56,190 nt of DNA from Sphingomonas sp. (GTDB taxonomy: Bacteria > Pseudomonadota > Alphaproteobacteria > Sphingomonadales > Sphingomonadaceae), in contig NZ_JACDDV010000007.1 in the NCBI RefSeq assembly GCF_013816785.1, forward strand, positions 1 through 56,190. The letters are read 5' to 3'. Below, in pieces: positions 34,081 to 44,467 of this stretch. The number at the start of each line of letters is the position of its first letter. Position 1 is the stretch's first letter. The translations under genes were made by a program, and so were the position numbers. Under the pieces are notes generated by a model, which saw only the letters and a list, made by a program, of their open reading frames with translations, had not been told where the DNA came from and did no database searches.

Positions 34081-35360
34081 TGGATGTCGGCCCCCACGGA
34101 TCGCATCACCTCGATAAAGCCAGGGAAGCTGGTGGCAATCATTTCGGCCTGATCGACCTCGACCGGCTGTTCAGCGGCCAGACCGAGAGTGAGGAAGGCC
34201 ATGGCGATGCGGTGGTCGCCGTGGGTAACGACGCTGGCCCCGCCGCGCACCGCGCCACGGCCAAAAATGCGTAAGCAATCGCCGTCGGCAACCGCCGCCA
34301 CCCCACAGGCGATGAGCCCGGCGACCACCGCGCCCAGGCGGTCGCTTTCCTTGACGCGCAGTTCAGCCAGCCCCTCGATTAGGCTCTCGCCGTCGGCAAA
34401 GGCGCAAGCGACCGCCAGCGCAGGAATCTCGTCGATCATCGCCGGAATTTGCGAAGCGTTGACCTGGCATGGCGAAAGCAGGGAATGCCGGATACGAACA
34501 TCGGCGATGATCTCGCCCGACTGCAGCCGTTCCTGCGATAGCGACAGGTCCGCGCCCATCGCCTCGAGCGTCTCGTAAAGCCCGGTCCGCAGCGGATTGA
34601 CGATCACGCCGCGCGCGGCGACTTCCGATCCGGGCACGACCACCGCCGCGACCAGTGGAAAGGCGGCAGACGAGGGATCGGCGCCGATTGTAATGTTGCA
34701 CCCGATGAGCCCGCGCGGCTTGCCCAGACGGACCACGCCTTCTTGAACGGATACCTCACAGCCAAACTGGCCGAGCATGATCTCACTATGGTCGCGGCTC
34801 GGTACCGGCTCGATGACCGCCACTGGCGCGCCGGTTCCCAATCCGGCCAGCAGGATCGCCGACTTGACCTGCGCCGAGGCCGGGTCGTTGACATGCTCGA
34901 TTCCGCCCAGCCTTGCGCCATGCACCGTCAGCGGCAGCCGATCGTCGCCCTCGATCCATGCCCCCATCCGCCCCAGCGGCGCAATCACCCGGCGCATCGG
35001 CCGGGCCGACAGCGAACCGTCACCGGTGAAGGTCACGCTAACCCCTTCCATCCCCGCCACCGCGCCGATCAGCAGCCGCGCCGCGGTGCCGCTATTGCCG
35101 CAATCGGCCGGATCAACGGGCGAGGTCCAGCGCGCGCCCTCGACTCGCCACTCGTTCGGTTCCAACCGGTCGACCTTCGCCCCGAACGCCGCCACCGCTC
35201 GCGCCGTCGCCAGCACGTCGTCGCTTTCGAGCAGGCCGGAAATGCGCGTCTCGCCCTTCGCCATTGCCCCGAGGATCAATGCCCGGTGCGAGCAGCTCTT
35301 GTCGCCGGGAATCGCCACTTCGCCGCCGAGCGGACCGCGCCGCCGGGCGACCAGCCTCAC
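34077..35360 (-). CDS. aroA: EPSP synthase (3-phosphoshikimate 1-carboxyvinyltransferase), CP4-like class
   Basis: This 427-residue enzyme joins shikimate-3-phosphate and PEP. Blocks visible are [50 protein letters not shown] and [16 protein letters not shown]. The pattern resembles class II (CP4-type) enzymes. The position that is Ala in CP4 (GNAAT) is Gly here (GNSGT), so natural glyphosate tolerance is not predicted. The GTG start overlaps the DAHP synthase stop by 4 bp; the longer open frame upstream lies inside that gene. Confidence 0.94.
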   Translation of the reverse strand: MRLVARRRGPLGGEVAIPGDKSCSHRALILGAMAKGETRISGLLESDDVLATARAVAAFGAKVDRLEPNEWRVEGARWTSPVDPADCGNSGTAARLLIGAVAGMEGVSVTFTGDGSLSARPMRRVIAPLGRMGAWIEGDDRLPLTVHGARLGGIEHVNDPASAQVKSAILLAGLGTGAPVAVIEPVPSRDHSEIMLGQFGCEVSVQEGVVRLGKPRGLIGCNITIGADPSSAAFPLVAAVVVPGSEVAARGVIVNPLRTGLYETLEAMGADLSLSQERLQSGEIIADVRIRHSLLSPCQVNASQIPAMIDEIPALAVACAFADGESLIEGLAELRVKESDRLGAVVAGLIACGVAAVADGDCLRIFGRGAVRGGASVVTHGDHRIAMAFLTLGLAAEQPVEVDQAEMIATSFPGFIEVMRSVGADIQ

Positions 35361-36571
35361 GCCGTGCGCGCTTTCGCCGGGGCGAGCAGGGCGGCTAGAT
35401 GGTCGGCCAGGTCGATCGTTTGAGTGCGATTGAGCCGGGGGTCGCACGCCGTCAGCCAGTTTGCGTCCAGTTCGTCGACCGATGCCGGTCCGCGCCCGCC
35501 GAGGCACTCGGTCACATCGAGCGCGCTCATTTCCAAGTGCACCCCGCCGGCATGAACGCCCTCGACACGGGCGATGGCGACGAAGGCATCGATCTCGGCG
35601 AGGATGTCAGGCAAGCGGCGGATCTTGCGCGTGCCCGCCACTGTGGTGTTGCCGTGCATTGGGTCGATCGTCCAGATCGCCGCCAGCCCCGCTTCGCGCG
35701 TCGCTCGCATCAGCGGAGGCAGCACCTCGCCGATGGTCCGCGCGCCGAAGCGGCCGATCAGCACGAGTTTGCCCGGCCGGTTGGCGGGATCAAGACGGTC
35801 GCACAAGGCGAGCAGATCGTCGGCGTCCAGCGCCGGCCCACATTTTACCCCGACGACATTCTCGATTCCCGACAGATAATCGGCATGGGCGCCGTCCACC
35901 TCGCGCGTGCGGTCGCCGAGCCACAGCATATGCCCCGAAGTCGCCCACCAACGGCCCTCCGCGTCGCGGCGAGTTAGCGCTTGCTCGTAGGGCAGCAGCA
36001 GCGCCTCGTGGCTGGTGAAGATCGGCCGCCCCGGCTCTCGCGCGGCGGCGAGGCTGGCGGCCGCGCCGACCGACTGGAGGTGGGCGCGGATCATTCGCGC
36101 CGGATCAGGTTGGCGGGCGACGGTATCGAACGCTGCGCCGTTGATGATGTCGCCGCGATAGGCCGGCAGAGTCGAATGCTCCTGCGTCTCCAGGGCGGAC
36201 GTGCGCGGCTTGGCGAACTGACCGGCGATGCGGGCAATCTCGATCAACGGGCCGCCCGCGACCGGGTCGAGCCGCGCGGCCATCGCGTCGAACAGGCTGG
36301 CAAGGCTAGCGACCCGCTCGGCGACCGGATCGTCGAAGCTTTCGGCGCAATCGCCGCCCTGGAGTAGCAAGCCGCGATCGCCAGCGAGCGTCGCCATGGC
36401 AATGCGAAGGTGGCGCGCCTCGTCGATCGCAATCACTGGTGGAGCGGCGGCCAGCCGCGCCTCGACTGCCGCCAGCGCATGCGCATCGGCATAGGTCGGC
36501 TGCTGGCGCGCGCGGCGTCGACGCCACGAAGCGGGGTGCCAGCCCTCAGTGGAGATTAGCGTCGCACTCAT
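35357..36571 (-). CDS. Class II 3-deoxy-7-phosphoheptulonate (DAHP) synthase
   Basis: The first enzyme of the aromatic pathway condenses PEP and erythrose-4-phosphate. The 404 residues show the plant/mycobacterial type II blocks: QGGDCAESFDD, TSHEALLLPYEQALTR, GVKCGPALDADDLL, IWTIDPMHGNT and GGVHLEMSALDVTECLGG. Type II enzymes are usually about 450 residues. This one is short at the N-terminus, starting nearly at WHPASWRRRRARQQPTYAD, so N-terminal regulatory elements are reduced. The start ATG (MSATLIST) was preferred over a long upstream extension that overlaps the divergent gene. It heads the aro operon. Confidence 0.92.
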   Translation of the reverse strand: MSATLISTEGWHPASWRRRRARQQPTYADAHALAAVEARLAAAPPVIAIDEARHLRIAMATLAGDRGLLLQGGDCAESFDDPVAERVASLASLFDAMAARLDPVAGGPLIEIARIAGQFAKPRTSALETQEHSTLPAYRGDIINGAAFDTVARQPDPARMIRAHLQSVGAAASLAAAREPGRPIFTSHEALLLPYEQALTRRDAEGRWWATSGHMLWLGDRTREVDGAHADYLSGIENVVGVKCGPALDADDLLALCDRLDPANRPGKLVLIGRFGARTIGEVLPPLMRATREAGLAAIWTIDPMHGNTTVAGTRKIRRLPDILAEIDAFVAIARVEGVHAGGVHLEMSALDVTECLGGRGPASVDELDANWLTACDPRLNRTQTIDLADHLAALLAPAKARTA

Positions 36572-36667
36572 CGCCGTCGCCCTAGCGCAAAGCCGCGCGC
36601 CGCACCAAGAGCTGTTGCGCGAGCGAATGGCTTGACGAACCCCGGCGCACCGCGCTTGGCAACCGTC

Positions 36668-37840
36668 ATGCAACACTATGACGCGATCATCCTCGGCGCC
36701 GGGGCCGCCGGCATGATGGCCGCGAAGGTCGCCGGACAGCGCGGGCGGCGAGTGCTCCTGATCGATCACGCCGATGCGCCCGGCAAGAAGGTCCTGATCT
36801 CGGGCGGCGGCCGATGCAATTTCACCAACATCCACTCCGCGCCCGACCGCTTCATCTCCGCCAATCCGCATTTCATGAAATCGGCGCTGGCTCGCTACAC
36901 GGCGCAGGATTTCATCGACCTGGTCGATCGCCACGGGATCGCCTGGCATGAAAAGACCCTCGGCCAGCTATTCTGCGACGGCTCAGCGCGGCAAATCGTC
37001 GACATGATGTGGGGCGAATGCGCGGCCGGGGGTGTGGTATTGTGGCTTGGCCATCCGGCGGAAGTCGAACGAGCCGGCGAGGGCTTTGTTATTCGCTGCA
37101 GTGCTCGCTCGGCCTTCGCACCACGCCTCGTTCTGGCCACCGGCGGGCCGTCGATCCCCAAGATGGGCGCGACCGGCTTCGCTTATGATTTGGCCAAGAG
37201 TTTTGGGCTGAAGCTGATCGAGCCACGGCCAGCGTTGGTGCCGCTGACCTTGGCCGGCGATGAATTGCTGTTCCGTGACCTCTCCGGCGTCTCCACCCAG
37301 GTCGTCGCAAAGGCTGCTCGCGGCCCCGCCTTCCGCGAGGCGGCGCTGTTCACCCATCGCGGCCTGTCGGGACCAGCGATCCTCCAAGTCTCGAGCTACT
37401 GGCGAAACGGTGAAGCAGTAACTGTCGACTTCCTGCCAGGCGACGTCCCCGGCCAGCTGCGAGAGGCCAAGCGCGTTGATCCTCGACAGCCCGCATATCG
37501 CCCGCTCGAGGCTTACCTTCCGTCGCGCCTCGCCGGAACGCTAGCTGAACGTATCGGGCTCGCGGGTCCCCTCGGGGAGCTGACCGACCGCGATCTCGAC
37601 GAGGCTGAGCAAAGGCTTCGCGCTTGGGCCTTCACCCCCAATGGCAGCGAAGGCTTCGCCAAGGCCGAGGTCACCATCGGCGGCATTTCGACCGCCGAGC
37701 TGTCCTCGCGCTCGATGGAGGCGGTGAACATCCCCGGCCTTTTCATCATCGGCGAGGCGGTCGACGTGACCGGCTGGCTCGGCGGGTATAATTTCCAATG
37801 GGCGTGGACGAGCGGCGTCGCGGCTGGAGACGCGCTTTAG
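36668..37840 (+). CDS. HI0933/YhiN-family flavoprotein
   Basis: This 390-residue FAD protein has the dinucleotide fold IILGAGAAGMMAAKVAGQRG at the N-terminus and the family hallmark KKVLISGGGRCNFTN. The C-terminus is GLFIIGEAVDVTGWLGGYN. The family (BaiN-like) is widespread; a few members reduce bile-acid intermediates but most have no known substrate. The ATG at 36668 is immediately before the fold; a TTG twelve codons upstream is open but unlikely. It is divergent from the aro operon, with about 96 bp between, in which I see no clear regulatory motif. Confidence 0.9.
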   Translation: MQHYDAIILGAGAAGMMAAKVAGQRGRRVLLIDHADAPGKKVLISGGGRCNFTNIHSAPDRFISANPHFMKSALARYTAQDFIDLVDRHGIAWHEKTLGQLFCDGSARQIVDMMWGECAAGGVVLWLGHPAEVERAGEGFVIRCSARSAFAPRLVLATGGPSIPKMGATGFAYDLAKSFGLKLIEPRPALVPLTLAGDELLFRDLSGVSTQVVAKAARGPAFREAALFTHRGLSGPAILQVSSYWRNGEAVTVDFLPGDVPGQLREAKRVDPRQPAYRPLEAYLPSRLAGTLAERIGLAGPLGELTDRDLDEAEQRLRAWAFTPNGSEGFAKAEVTIGGISTAELSSRSMEAVNIPGLFIIGEAVDVTGWLGGYNFQWAWTSGVAAGDAL

Positions 37841-37986
37841 CCCGGCTTTGTGCCCGGCTGCCGCAGCGAACCGCTTAGTTTATTGTGCAAGTGCGAAATA
37901 AAGTGCAACCGCATCCTCAATCGGGCGTTGGTCGAGTCGGGTGCGAAATGTGTTTCGCCCCGCCACCAAAACAAAGTCGGGGCGTA

Positions 37987-40308
37987 ATGTTCGACATCAA
38001 CCAACTGATTGAGACCAACGACCGCGATTCGCCACCCGCGAGCCGCCGCAGCCCGGTCGCGCACCTGGCGCTGATCGGCAATGCCCTGCCGCGCAAATGC
38101 GGGCTGGCGACCTTCACCAGCCATGTCGCCGACGCGCTGCGCCTGCGCTACCCGGCAATGCGACTCGACCATTACGCGATGGATGATGGCAGCGGCGTCG
38201 CCTATCCGCACGACATCACCACCATCGACGCTTCCTCGCGCGCCGCTTACCGTGATGCGGCCGCCGAAATCGAACGTAGCGGCGCCGACGCCATCTGGCT
38301 TCAGCATGAATATGGGATTTTCGGTGGCGAGGCGGGTTCGCATATCCTCGAGCTAATTGAGGCGACCCGCTTGCCGCTGATCGTCTCGCTCCATACCATT
38401 CTCGACGAAGCGACGCCCGCGCAGGAAGAAGTGATGCGGCGATTGCTCGCCCGCGCAGAGCATATCGTGGTGATGGGTGAGCAGGGGCGCAAGATACTCC
38501 GCCGCCGTTACGGCGCGGACATGCGGCGCGTATCGCTCATTCCGCACGGCGTGCCCGACCGTCCCTTGCGCGATCCCGACGAGCTTAAGGGGCGCTTTGG
38601 CTGGCAGGGTCGCCAGGTGCTGATGACTTTCGGCCTGCTTGCCCCAAACAAGGGCATACGGCACATGATCGAGGCGATGCCCGCGGTTGTCGAGGCACAT
38701 CCCGACGCGTTGTACGTCATTGTGGGCGCGACCCATCCCAATCTGGTTCACCATGAGGGCGAGGCGCATCGCCATGCGCTCATGTCGCTGGCGTGCCAAC
38801 TGGGCGTGGGCGAGCATATCCGGTTCACCGACTCGTTTGTCGAGCAGGAGGAACTGCTCGACATGCTCCAGGCCAGCGACCTCTACGTCACGCCATATCT
38901 CAACATGGGCCAGGTCACCTCGGGGACGCTGAGCTACGCGGTCGCGGTCGGCAAGCCGGTCATCGCCACTCCCTATATCCACGCCCGCGAGATATTGGCC
39001 GAGGAGCGCGGAATTATCGTCCCCGCGGCAGATCCGGCTGCGCTCGCCGAGGCCGCCAACGCCTTGCTATCGGACGACCAGCGCCGGCTGGCGATGGCGC
39101 GCGCGGCCCACGCGCATGGCCGCGGCATGTTGTGGCCAAGTATGGTCGAGCGCACGCTCCTGCCGCTTGCCGAGCGGCCGCAACGCAAGGATCGCGCTAA
39201 GCCCGCCGAAGCCCGATCCATGCCGGTCATCCCACTGGATGCGATCCGGCGGATGAGCGATTCGGTCGGCATGTTGCAGCATGGCATCCTGAGCGTTCCC
39301 GACCGGGACCATGGCTATTGCATTGACGACAATGCGCGGGCCCTGATGGTCATGGCGCTCCGCGGTGAGGGCGAAGAGGAACGTCGTCACGAAGCTCGCT
39401 ATGCTGCGTTTGTGCAGCATGGTTGGAATCCCGACACCGGTCGCTTCCGCAACTTCATGGGTTATGATCGCCGCTGGCTCGAAACGACCGGCTCCGAGGA
39501 TAGTAACGGCAGAACTCTGTGGGCCTTGGGGGTCGCTGCGGCGCAATCTCCCTCGGCCGCGATCCGCGATTGGGCGCGGCACCTGTTCGACCAGACCGCT
39601 CCGCATCTCCACGACATGCCCCATACGCGATCGCGGGCATTTGCCGCGCTTGGCGGTTATGCGCTGCTCGCAGCTCGCCCCGGGCATGCCCGCGCGCTCA
39701 ATTTCCTCCGCTCGTCGAGCGAGCTACTGTTGCGCCATCATAGCGCCGCCTCGCGCCACGATTGGAACTGGTTTGAGCCCGAGATGGCCTATGACAATGC
39801 CCGCTTGCCCGAGGCGCTGATCCGCGCGGGACAGGCACTGGATAAGCCCGCCATGATCGACCTCGGCGTCGGCGCGCTCAAATGGCTGGTTGGCCAGCAG
39901 ACGGGCCCGCGGGGCACGTTCCGGCCGATCGGTTGCCACGGGTTCAGCCGCCCCTATGCCCCGCCGCTCGCATTCGACCAGCAGCCGCTCGAGGCGGCAG
40001 CAACCATCGACGCCGCCGCCGCCGCCTTTGAAGCAACGGGCGATGGCTATTGGCGCGATGTCGCCAGCCACGCCTTCGGCTGGTTTTTCGGCGACAATGA
40101 CGCCGGCATCCCCATCGCCATTCTGGATGAAGGCGGATGCCATGACGGGTTGATGGCTACGGGCATCAATCGCAATCAGGGCGCCGAATCAATCCTGTCG
40201 GTCCACCTTGCCGCACTCCGGATGAAATTGACGTTCGGGGCGACTGTTCGGGCTGGACAGACGCGTTCGACGCCCTCAGAAGCGAGGCCTTTCGCCGACG
40301 CTTCCTGA
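37987..40308 (+). CDS. GT4 glycosyltransferase fused to a C-terminal helical-barrel-like domain
   Basis: This 773-residue protein has a GT-B, family 4-like N-terminal half (about 20-410): GNALPRKCGLATFTSHVADA, then VSLHTILDE and LIPHGVPD. The donor-binding region reads GQVTSGTLSYAVAVGKPVIA. The C-terminal half (about 420-740) has spaced motifs GYCIDDNARALMVMA, SEDSNGRTLWALG, HDWNWFEPEMAYDNARLPEA and NRNQGAES, consistent with an (alpha/alpha)6-type carbohydrate domain. It begins at ATG 37987 (MFDINQL). A GH130 gene starts 5 bp later. The sugar is not shown; mannose is inferred from the GH130 partner. The 146-bp upstream gap contains TTTATT/AATAAA inverted arms and is probably the promoter. Confidence 0.82.
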   Translation: MFDINQLIETNDRDSPPASRRSPVAHLALIGNALPRKCGLATFTSHVADALRLRYPAMRLDHYAMDDGSGVAYPHDITTIDASSRAAYRDAAAEIERSGADAIWLQHEYGIFGGEAGSHILELIEATRLPLIVSLHTILDEATPAQEEVMRRLLARAEHIVVMGEQGRKILRRRYGADMRRVSLIPHGVPDRPLRDPDELKGRFGWQGRQVLMTFGLLAPNKGIRHMIEAMPAVVEAHPDALYVIVGATHPNLVHHEGEAHRHALMSLACQLGVGEHIRFTDSFVEQEELLDMLQASDLYVTPYLNMGQVTSGTLSYAVAVGKPVIATPYIHAREILAEERGIIVPAADPAALAEAANALLSDDQRRLAMARAAHAHGRGMLWPSMVERTLLPLAERPQRKDRAKPAEARSMPVIPLDAIRRMSDSVGMLQHGILSVPDRDHGYCIDDNARALMVMALRGEGEEERRHEARYAAFVQHGWNPDTGRFRNFMGYDRRWLETTGSEDSNGRTLWALGVAAAQSPSAAIRDWARHLFDQTAPHLHDMPHTRSRAFAALGGYALLAARPGHARALNFLRSSSELLLRHHSAASRHDWNWFEPEMAYDNARLPEALIRAGQALDKPAMIDLGVGALKWLVGQQTGPRGTFRPIGCHGFSRPYAPPLAFDQQPLEAAATIDAAAAAFEATGDGYWRDVASHAFGWFFGDNDAGIPIAILDEGGCHDGLMATGINRNQGAESILSVHLAALRMKLTFGATVRAGQTRSTPSEARPFADAS

Positions 40309-40313
40309 GGTTC

Positions 40314-41597
40314 ATGATCCAATCCAGTCTGCACCCGCTTCGGCTCAAGGCCGATCCGTCCCGGGTTGTCGTCCGTCCATTCCACCTCGCTTGGAAAGGG
40401 GTGGTCTCCGGTTCGGGACGCGCCAACCGGCTGGTCAGCGCTGTGCTGTCGCTAGACGACCGGGAAATCGGGCGACAGCTCAAGCTGGTGATGCGCGATT
40501 TCGAACAGCGTCACTGGCAGACGCGCAAGATTTTCCTGAAACGCTTCAAGCAAATCTGCGCGTTGCTCGACCTGTCGCTGGAGGGCGTTGGCGACAAGCG
40601 GCAGCAACTGATTGGTGCTTATTTCTGCCACGAGTACAGCTACGCCGCGGCGGCGCTCATGAACCCCAGCATCGTTCCACACCCTGACCAGAGCGGGCTC
40701 GACAAACACACCTGCCGCGTCCTGATGTCGCTGCGCGCGGTGGGCGAGGGGCACATCAGTTCGATCGCGTTCCGCGAGGGACTCGTCTCGGCCAAGGGCG
40801 GGTTCGAACTTGCACCCGAGCCACCGTTCGCGACCGCCGCCGACGCACCCGATGTCGACGGCATTTTTGAGGACGGCCCGATATCCGTGTTTCGCCACGA
40901 GGACAGCAATTTGTCGGGAACGGTGATCTTTCCCGTAACTCCGGCCCAGTCCAACGGGATCGAGGATCTTCGCCTCACCTCGTTTGTCCATGACGACGGC
41001 CGCATCGAATATTTTGGCACTTATACCGCCTTTTCGGGGCACGACATTCGTTCCGAATTGCTGCGCACCAGCGATTTTCGCAAGTTCGACCTAATCCCGC
41101 TGACCGGAACCGCCTCGCGCAACAAGGGCATGGCGTTGTTCCCACGCAAGATTGGTGGCCGTTACATGATGGTTGGGCGGCAGGACGGGCAAAACCTGTT
41201 TCTGCTGACGTCCGACAGCCTGACCAATTGGGACGAGGGCGAACTTCTGATGAGCCCCAAATATCCGTGGGAGTTCATCCAGATCGGCAATTGCGGTGCG
41301 CCGATCATGCTCGACGAGGGGTGGCTGCTTCTGACCCACGGCGTCGGCGCTATGCGGCAATATGCGATCGGCGCGGTGCTGCTCGACCTCGACGATCCGC
41401 GCAAGGTCATCGGTCGCACCCGCCATCCGATACTCACCGCCGAGAATGATGACCGCAACGGCTATGTCCCGAACGTCGTCTATACATGCGGGGCGATGAC
41501 CGTCGGCGACCAGCTGTTCATGCCTTATGGAATTTCCGACAGCTCGGTCGGTTTCGCGTTCCTGCCGATCAAGGAATTGCTCGCGGCGATGAGCTGA
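40314..41597 (+). CDS. GH130-family glycosidase/phosphorylase
   Basis: This 427-residue protein has GEGHISSIAFREG, then IEDLRLTSFVHDDGRIEYFG, TASRNKGMALFPRKIGGRYM and IGNCGAPIMLDEGWLLLTHG. This is the five-bladed propeller layout of GH130, which phosphorolyses or hydrolyses beta-mannosides (beta-1,2 or beta-1,4). There is no signal peptide, so it acts in the cytoplasm. It is coupled to the GT4 fusion gene (5-bp gap), pointing to one pathway for making and turning over an oligosaccharide. The linkage specificity cannot be read here. It converges on cysNC with 3 bp between stops. Confidence 0.85.
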   Translation: MIQSSLHPLRLKADPSRVVVRPFHLAWKGVVSGSGRANRLVSAVLSLDDREIGRQLKLVMRDFEQRHWQTRKIFLKRFKQICALLDLSLEGVGDKRQQLIGAYFCHEYSYAAAALMNPSIVPHPDQSGLDKHTCRVLMSLRAVGEGHISSIAFREGLVSAKGGFELAPEPPFATAADAPDVDGIFEDGPISVFRHEDSNLSGTVIFPVTPAQSNGIEDLRLTSFVHDDGRIEYFGTYTAFSGHDIRSELLRTSDFRKFDLIPLTGTASRNKGMALFPRKIGGRYMMVGRQDGQNLFLLTSDSLTNWDEGELLMSPKYPWEFIQIGNCGAPIMLDEGWLLLTHGVGAMRQYAIGAVLLDLDDPRKVIGRTRHPILTAENDDRNGYVPNVVYTCGAMTVGDQLFMPYGISDSSVGFAFLPIKELLAAMS

Positions 41598-41600
41598 AGG

Positions 41601-43508
41601 TCAGCCGCCGAGCTTCGCGACGATCAAGTCCGCGGACTGCTCGGGCGATAATTTGGTCGTGTCGATATGCAGGTCGGGCGCCTCGGGCGCTTCGTAAGGG
41701 CTGTCGATGCCGGTGAAGTTGTCGAGCTCGCCGGCCCTCGCTTTTTTGTAGAGCCCCTTGACGTCGCGCCGCTCGGCTTCCGCCAACGGAGCGTCGATGA
41801 AAATCTCCAGGAATCTTCCTTCGGGCAACATCGCCCGCACCATTTCGCGCTCGGCGCGGAACGGGGAAATGAAGGCAGTGATGACGATCAGCCCGGCATC
41901 GGCCATTAGTCTGGCCACCTCGCCGACGCGCCTGATGTTCTCGATTCGGTCGGCCTCGGTGAAGCCCAAATCGTGGTTGAGCCCGTGGCGGACGTTGTCT
42001 CCATCGAGCAGGAAGGTGTGCCGCCCCATCGCGTAGAGCTTCTTTTCCACCAGGTTGGCGATGGTCGATTTGCCTGCACCCGACAGGCCGGTGAGCCACA
42101 GCACTGCGGGGCGCTGATTCTTTAATCGTGCATGGGCCTCGGGCGTGACGTCGAGCGCCTGCCAATGAACGTTCTGGGCGCGGCGCAGACTGAAGTTGAT
42201 CATCCCGGCGGCCACAGTCGTGTTGGCGATCTTGTCGATCAGGATGAAGCCGCCAAGCGCCCGACTGTCGGTATAGGGCTCGAACACGATCGGCCGGTCG
42301 GTCGCAATCTCGGCAACGCCGATCGCGTTCAGGTCCAGCGTCTTGGCCGCAAGATGCTCCATCGTGTCGATGTTGAGCGCATATTTGGGGGTATGGACTG
42401 TCGCCGAAACCGTCTGCGTCCCGATCTTGAGCCAATAGCCGCGCCCCGGGATCATTGGCTCCTCGTCCATCCACACGATCGTCGTGTCGAACTGATCGGC
42501 GGCCTGCGGCGGATCGGCGGCGGCAGCGATCACGTCGCCACGCGAACAGTCGACCTCGTCGGCCAGACAAAGCGTGACCGACTGTCCGGCGACCGCCTCG
42601 TCGAGATCGCCACCGTGCGTGACGATCCGCGAGATGGACGAGGTCCGTCCGGACGGCAGCACCCGCACCGCATCGCCCGGCCTCGCCGCGCCCGCCGATA
42701 CCTGTCCCGCGAAGCCACGAAATTCCTGGCTTGGCCGGTTGACCCATTGCACCGGCATCCGCAGCGGCCGCGCCTGCTCCGTGACTGTGTCAACCTCGAC
42801 CGCCTCGAGTTGCTCGATCAGCGTCGGACCCGTATACCAGGACATAGACGCCGATCGATCGACGATATTGTCGCCGCTCAGTCCGGAAACGGGGATCGCC
42901 GTGAACGCCTCGATCCCGATGGCGTCGGCGAAGGTGCGATAGTCCGCGACAATCGCGTCGAATAAATCCTGCGAATAATCGACCAGGTCCATCTTGTTGA
43001 CCGCCAGTACCACTTGCCGGACTCCGAGCAGACGGATCAGCGCACTGTGCCGCCGCGTCTGGGTCAACACGCCTTTGCGCGCATCGATCAGGACTACGGC
43101 AAGATCGGCGGTCGAGGCGCCGGTGACCATGTTGCGCGTATATTGTTCGTGCCCCGGCGTGTCGGCGACAATGAACTTGCGTTTGGTCGTCGCGAAATAG
43201 CGGTAGGCGACATCGATCGTGATGCCTTGCTCGCGCTCGGCAGCCAGGCCGTCGACCAGCAGGGCGAAATCGATCGCGTCGCCTTGTGTCCCTACCCGCC
43301 GCGAATCCGCCTCGAGCGCTGCCAGCTGGTCCTCGAAAATTAGCCGGCTGTCGTAGAGCAGCCGCCCAATCAACGTCGATTTTCCGTCATCGACGCTGCC
43401 GCAGGTAATGAACCGCAACATCGTCTTATGCTGGTGCGCCTCCAGATAAGCGTCGATGTCGTCAGCGACGAGCGAGTCCGGACGATAAGAAGCCGACTTA
43501 TCGGCCAT
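41601..43508 (-). CDS. cysNC: Bifunctional sulfate adenylyltransferase subunit 1 / adenylylsulfate kinase
   Basis: This 635-residue fusion has an N-terminal CysN GTPase (residues 1-440: [34 protein letters not shown]). With CysD it makes APS from sulfate and ATP. The C-terminal CysC kinase (about 455-635: [32 protein letters not shown]) phosphorylates APS to PAPS. Such CysNC (NodQ-type) fusions are common in alphaproteobacteria. The ATG overlaps the cysD stop as TGATG. It is the last gene of a 10-kb minus-strand array. Confidence 0.96.
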   Translation of the reverse strand: MADKSASYRPDSLVADDIDAYLEAHQHKTMLRFITCGSVDDGKSTLIGRLLYDSRLIFEDQLAALEADSRRVGTQGDAIDFALLVDGLAAEREQGITIDVAYRYFATTKRKFIVADTPGHEQYTRNMVTGASTADLAVVLIDARKGVLTQTRRHSALIRLLGVRQVVLAVNKMDLVDYSQDLFDAIVADYRTFADAIGIEAFTAIPVSGLSGDNIVDRSASMSWYTGPTLIEQLEAVEVDTVTEQARPLRMPVQWVNRPSQEFRGFAGQVSAGAARPGDAVRVLPSGRTSSISRIVTHGGDLDEAVAGQSVTLCLADEVDCSRGDVIAAAADPPQAADQFDTTIVWMDEEPMIPGRGYWLKIGTQTVSATVHTPKYALNIDTMEHLAAKTLDLNAIGVAEIATDRPIVFEPYTDSRALGGFILIDKIANTTVAAGMINFSLRRAQNVHWQALDVTPEAHARLKNQRPAVLWLTGLSGAGKSTIANLVEKKLYAMGRHTFLLDGDNVRHGLNHDLGFTEADRIENIRRVGEVARLMADAGLIVITAFISPFRAEREMVRAMLPEGRFLEIFIDAPLAEAERRDVKGLYKKARAGELDNFTGIDSPYEAPEAPDLHIDTTKLSPEQSADLIVAKLGG

Positions 43509-44413
43509 CAGAAATAGCCCTCGCGCTTCTTCTTCTCCATGCTGGCATCGCCCGCGTCGCGGTCTATCGCGCGACCCTGCCGTTCCGAGGTGGTGGCCAG
43601 CAGCATTTCCTGGATCACTTGGGCGACGGTCGTCGCATTGCTCTCAACCGCGCCGGTCAGCGGGTAGCAGCCCAAGGTCCGAAACCGGATGGTCCGCTCG
43701 ACCGGCACTTCTCCGGGCTTGAACGGAAATCGATCGTCGTCGACCATCAGGATCAGCCCGTCGCGCACCACCGTCGGCCGCGGCGCGGCGAAGTAAAGGG
43801 GGACGACCGGAATTTCTTCGATCTGGATATATTGCCAGACGTCAAGCTCGGTCCAGTTTGACAGCGGGAAGACGCGGATGCTCTCGCCCTTGTTTTTGCG
43901 CGCATTATAAAGCGACCAAAGTTCGGGCCGCTGCCGTTTAGGATCCCAGCCGTGCGCTGTGCTTCGAAAAGAAAAAATCCGTTCCTTGGCCCGGCTCTTC
44001 TCCTCGTCGCGCCGCGCCCCGCCAAACGCGACATCGAAGCCGTGGAGATTGAGCGCCTGCTTCAGCCCCTCGGTCTTCCACAAATCGGTGTGCAGGGCGC
44101 CATGGTCGAACGGGTTGATGCCGCGCGCTTCCGCGTCGGGGTTGCGATGGACCAGCAGGCGCATGCCGCTCTCCGCCGCCATCCGATCGCGCAGGGCATA
44201 CATGTCCTGAAACTTCCAGGCCGTATCGACGTGAAGCAGCGGGAACGGCGGCGGCGCGGGGAAAAATGCCTTCCGCGCGAGATGCAGCATCACCGCCGAA
44301 TCCTTGCCGACCGAGTAGAGCATTACCGGCTGTTCGGCCTCGGCAGCCACCTCGCGCATGATAAAAATGCTCTCGGCCTCGAGCCGCTCGAGATGGGTCA
44401 GGTTTCGCGTCAT
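43508..44413 (-). CDS. cysD: Sulfate adenylyltransferase subunit 2
   Basis: This 301-residue protein of the PP-loop ATP pyrophosphatase fold has the loop [19 protein letters not shown] near residue 34. Other CysD blocks are [37 protein letters not shown] and [12 protein letters not shown]. It catalyses formation of APS with CysN. The length is normal. It follows the DUF1223 gene after 54 bp and is directly coupled to cysNC. No upstream riboswitch is evident. Confidence 0.96.
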   Translation of the reverse strand: MTRNLTHLERLEAESIFIMREVAAEAEQPVMLYSVGKDSAVMLHLARKAFFPAPPPFPLLHVDTAWKFQDMYALRDRMAAESGMRLLVHRNPDAEARGINPFDHGALHTDLWKTEGLKQALNLHGFDVAFGGARRDEEKSRAKERIFSFRSTAHGWDPKRQRPELWSLYNARKNKGESIRVFPLSNWTELDVWQYIQIEEIPVVPLYFAAPRPTVVRDGLILMVDDDRFPFKPGEVPVERTIRFRTLGCYPLTGAVESNATTVAQVIQEMLLATTSERQGRAIDRDAGDASMEKKKREGYF

Positions 44414-44467
44414 CGCCCGCCGCTTCGAGAGCGGTTGGCTTAGATTGTCAATCGAGGGGCGGCCCGT

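Noticed and set aside
35361-35507. Extension of aroA into the DAHP synthase gene
   Set aside because: The GTG at the stop overlap gives the family start; the extension is a shadow of the neighbouring gene.
36572-36949. Extension of DAHP synthase to 36949
   Set aside because: It is antisense to the HI0933-family gene and low in protein character; ATG 36571 fits the family start.
41601-44467. SAM or cysteine-type riboswitch before cysD
   Set aside because: Only 54 bp separate cysD from the preceding gene and no conserved riboswitch core is visible.
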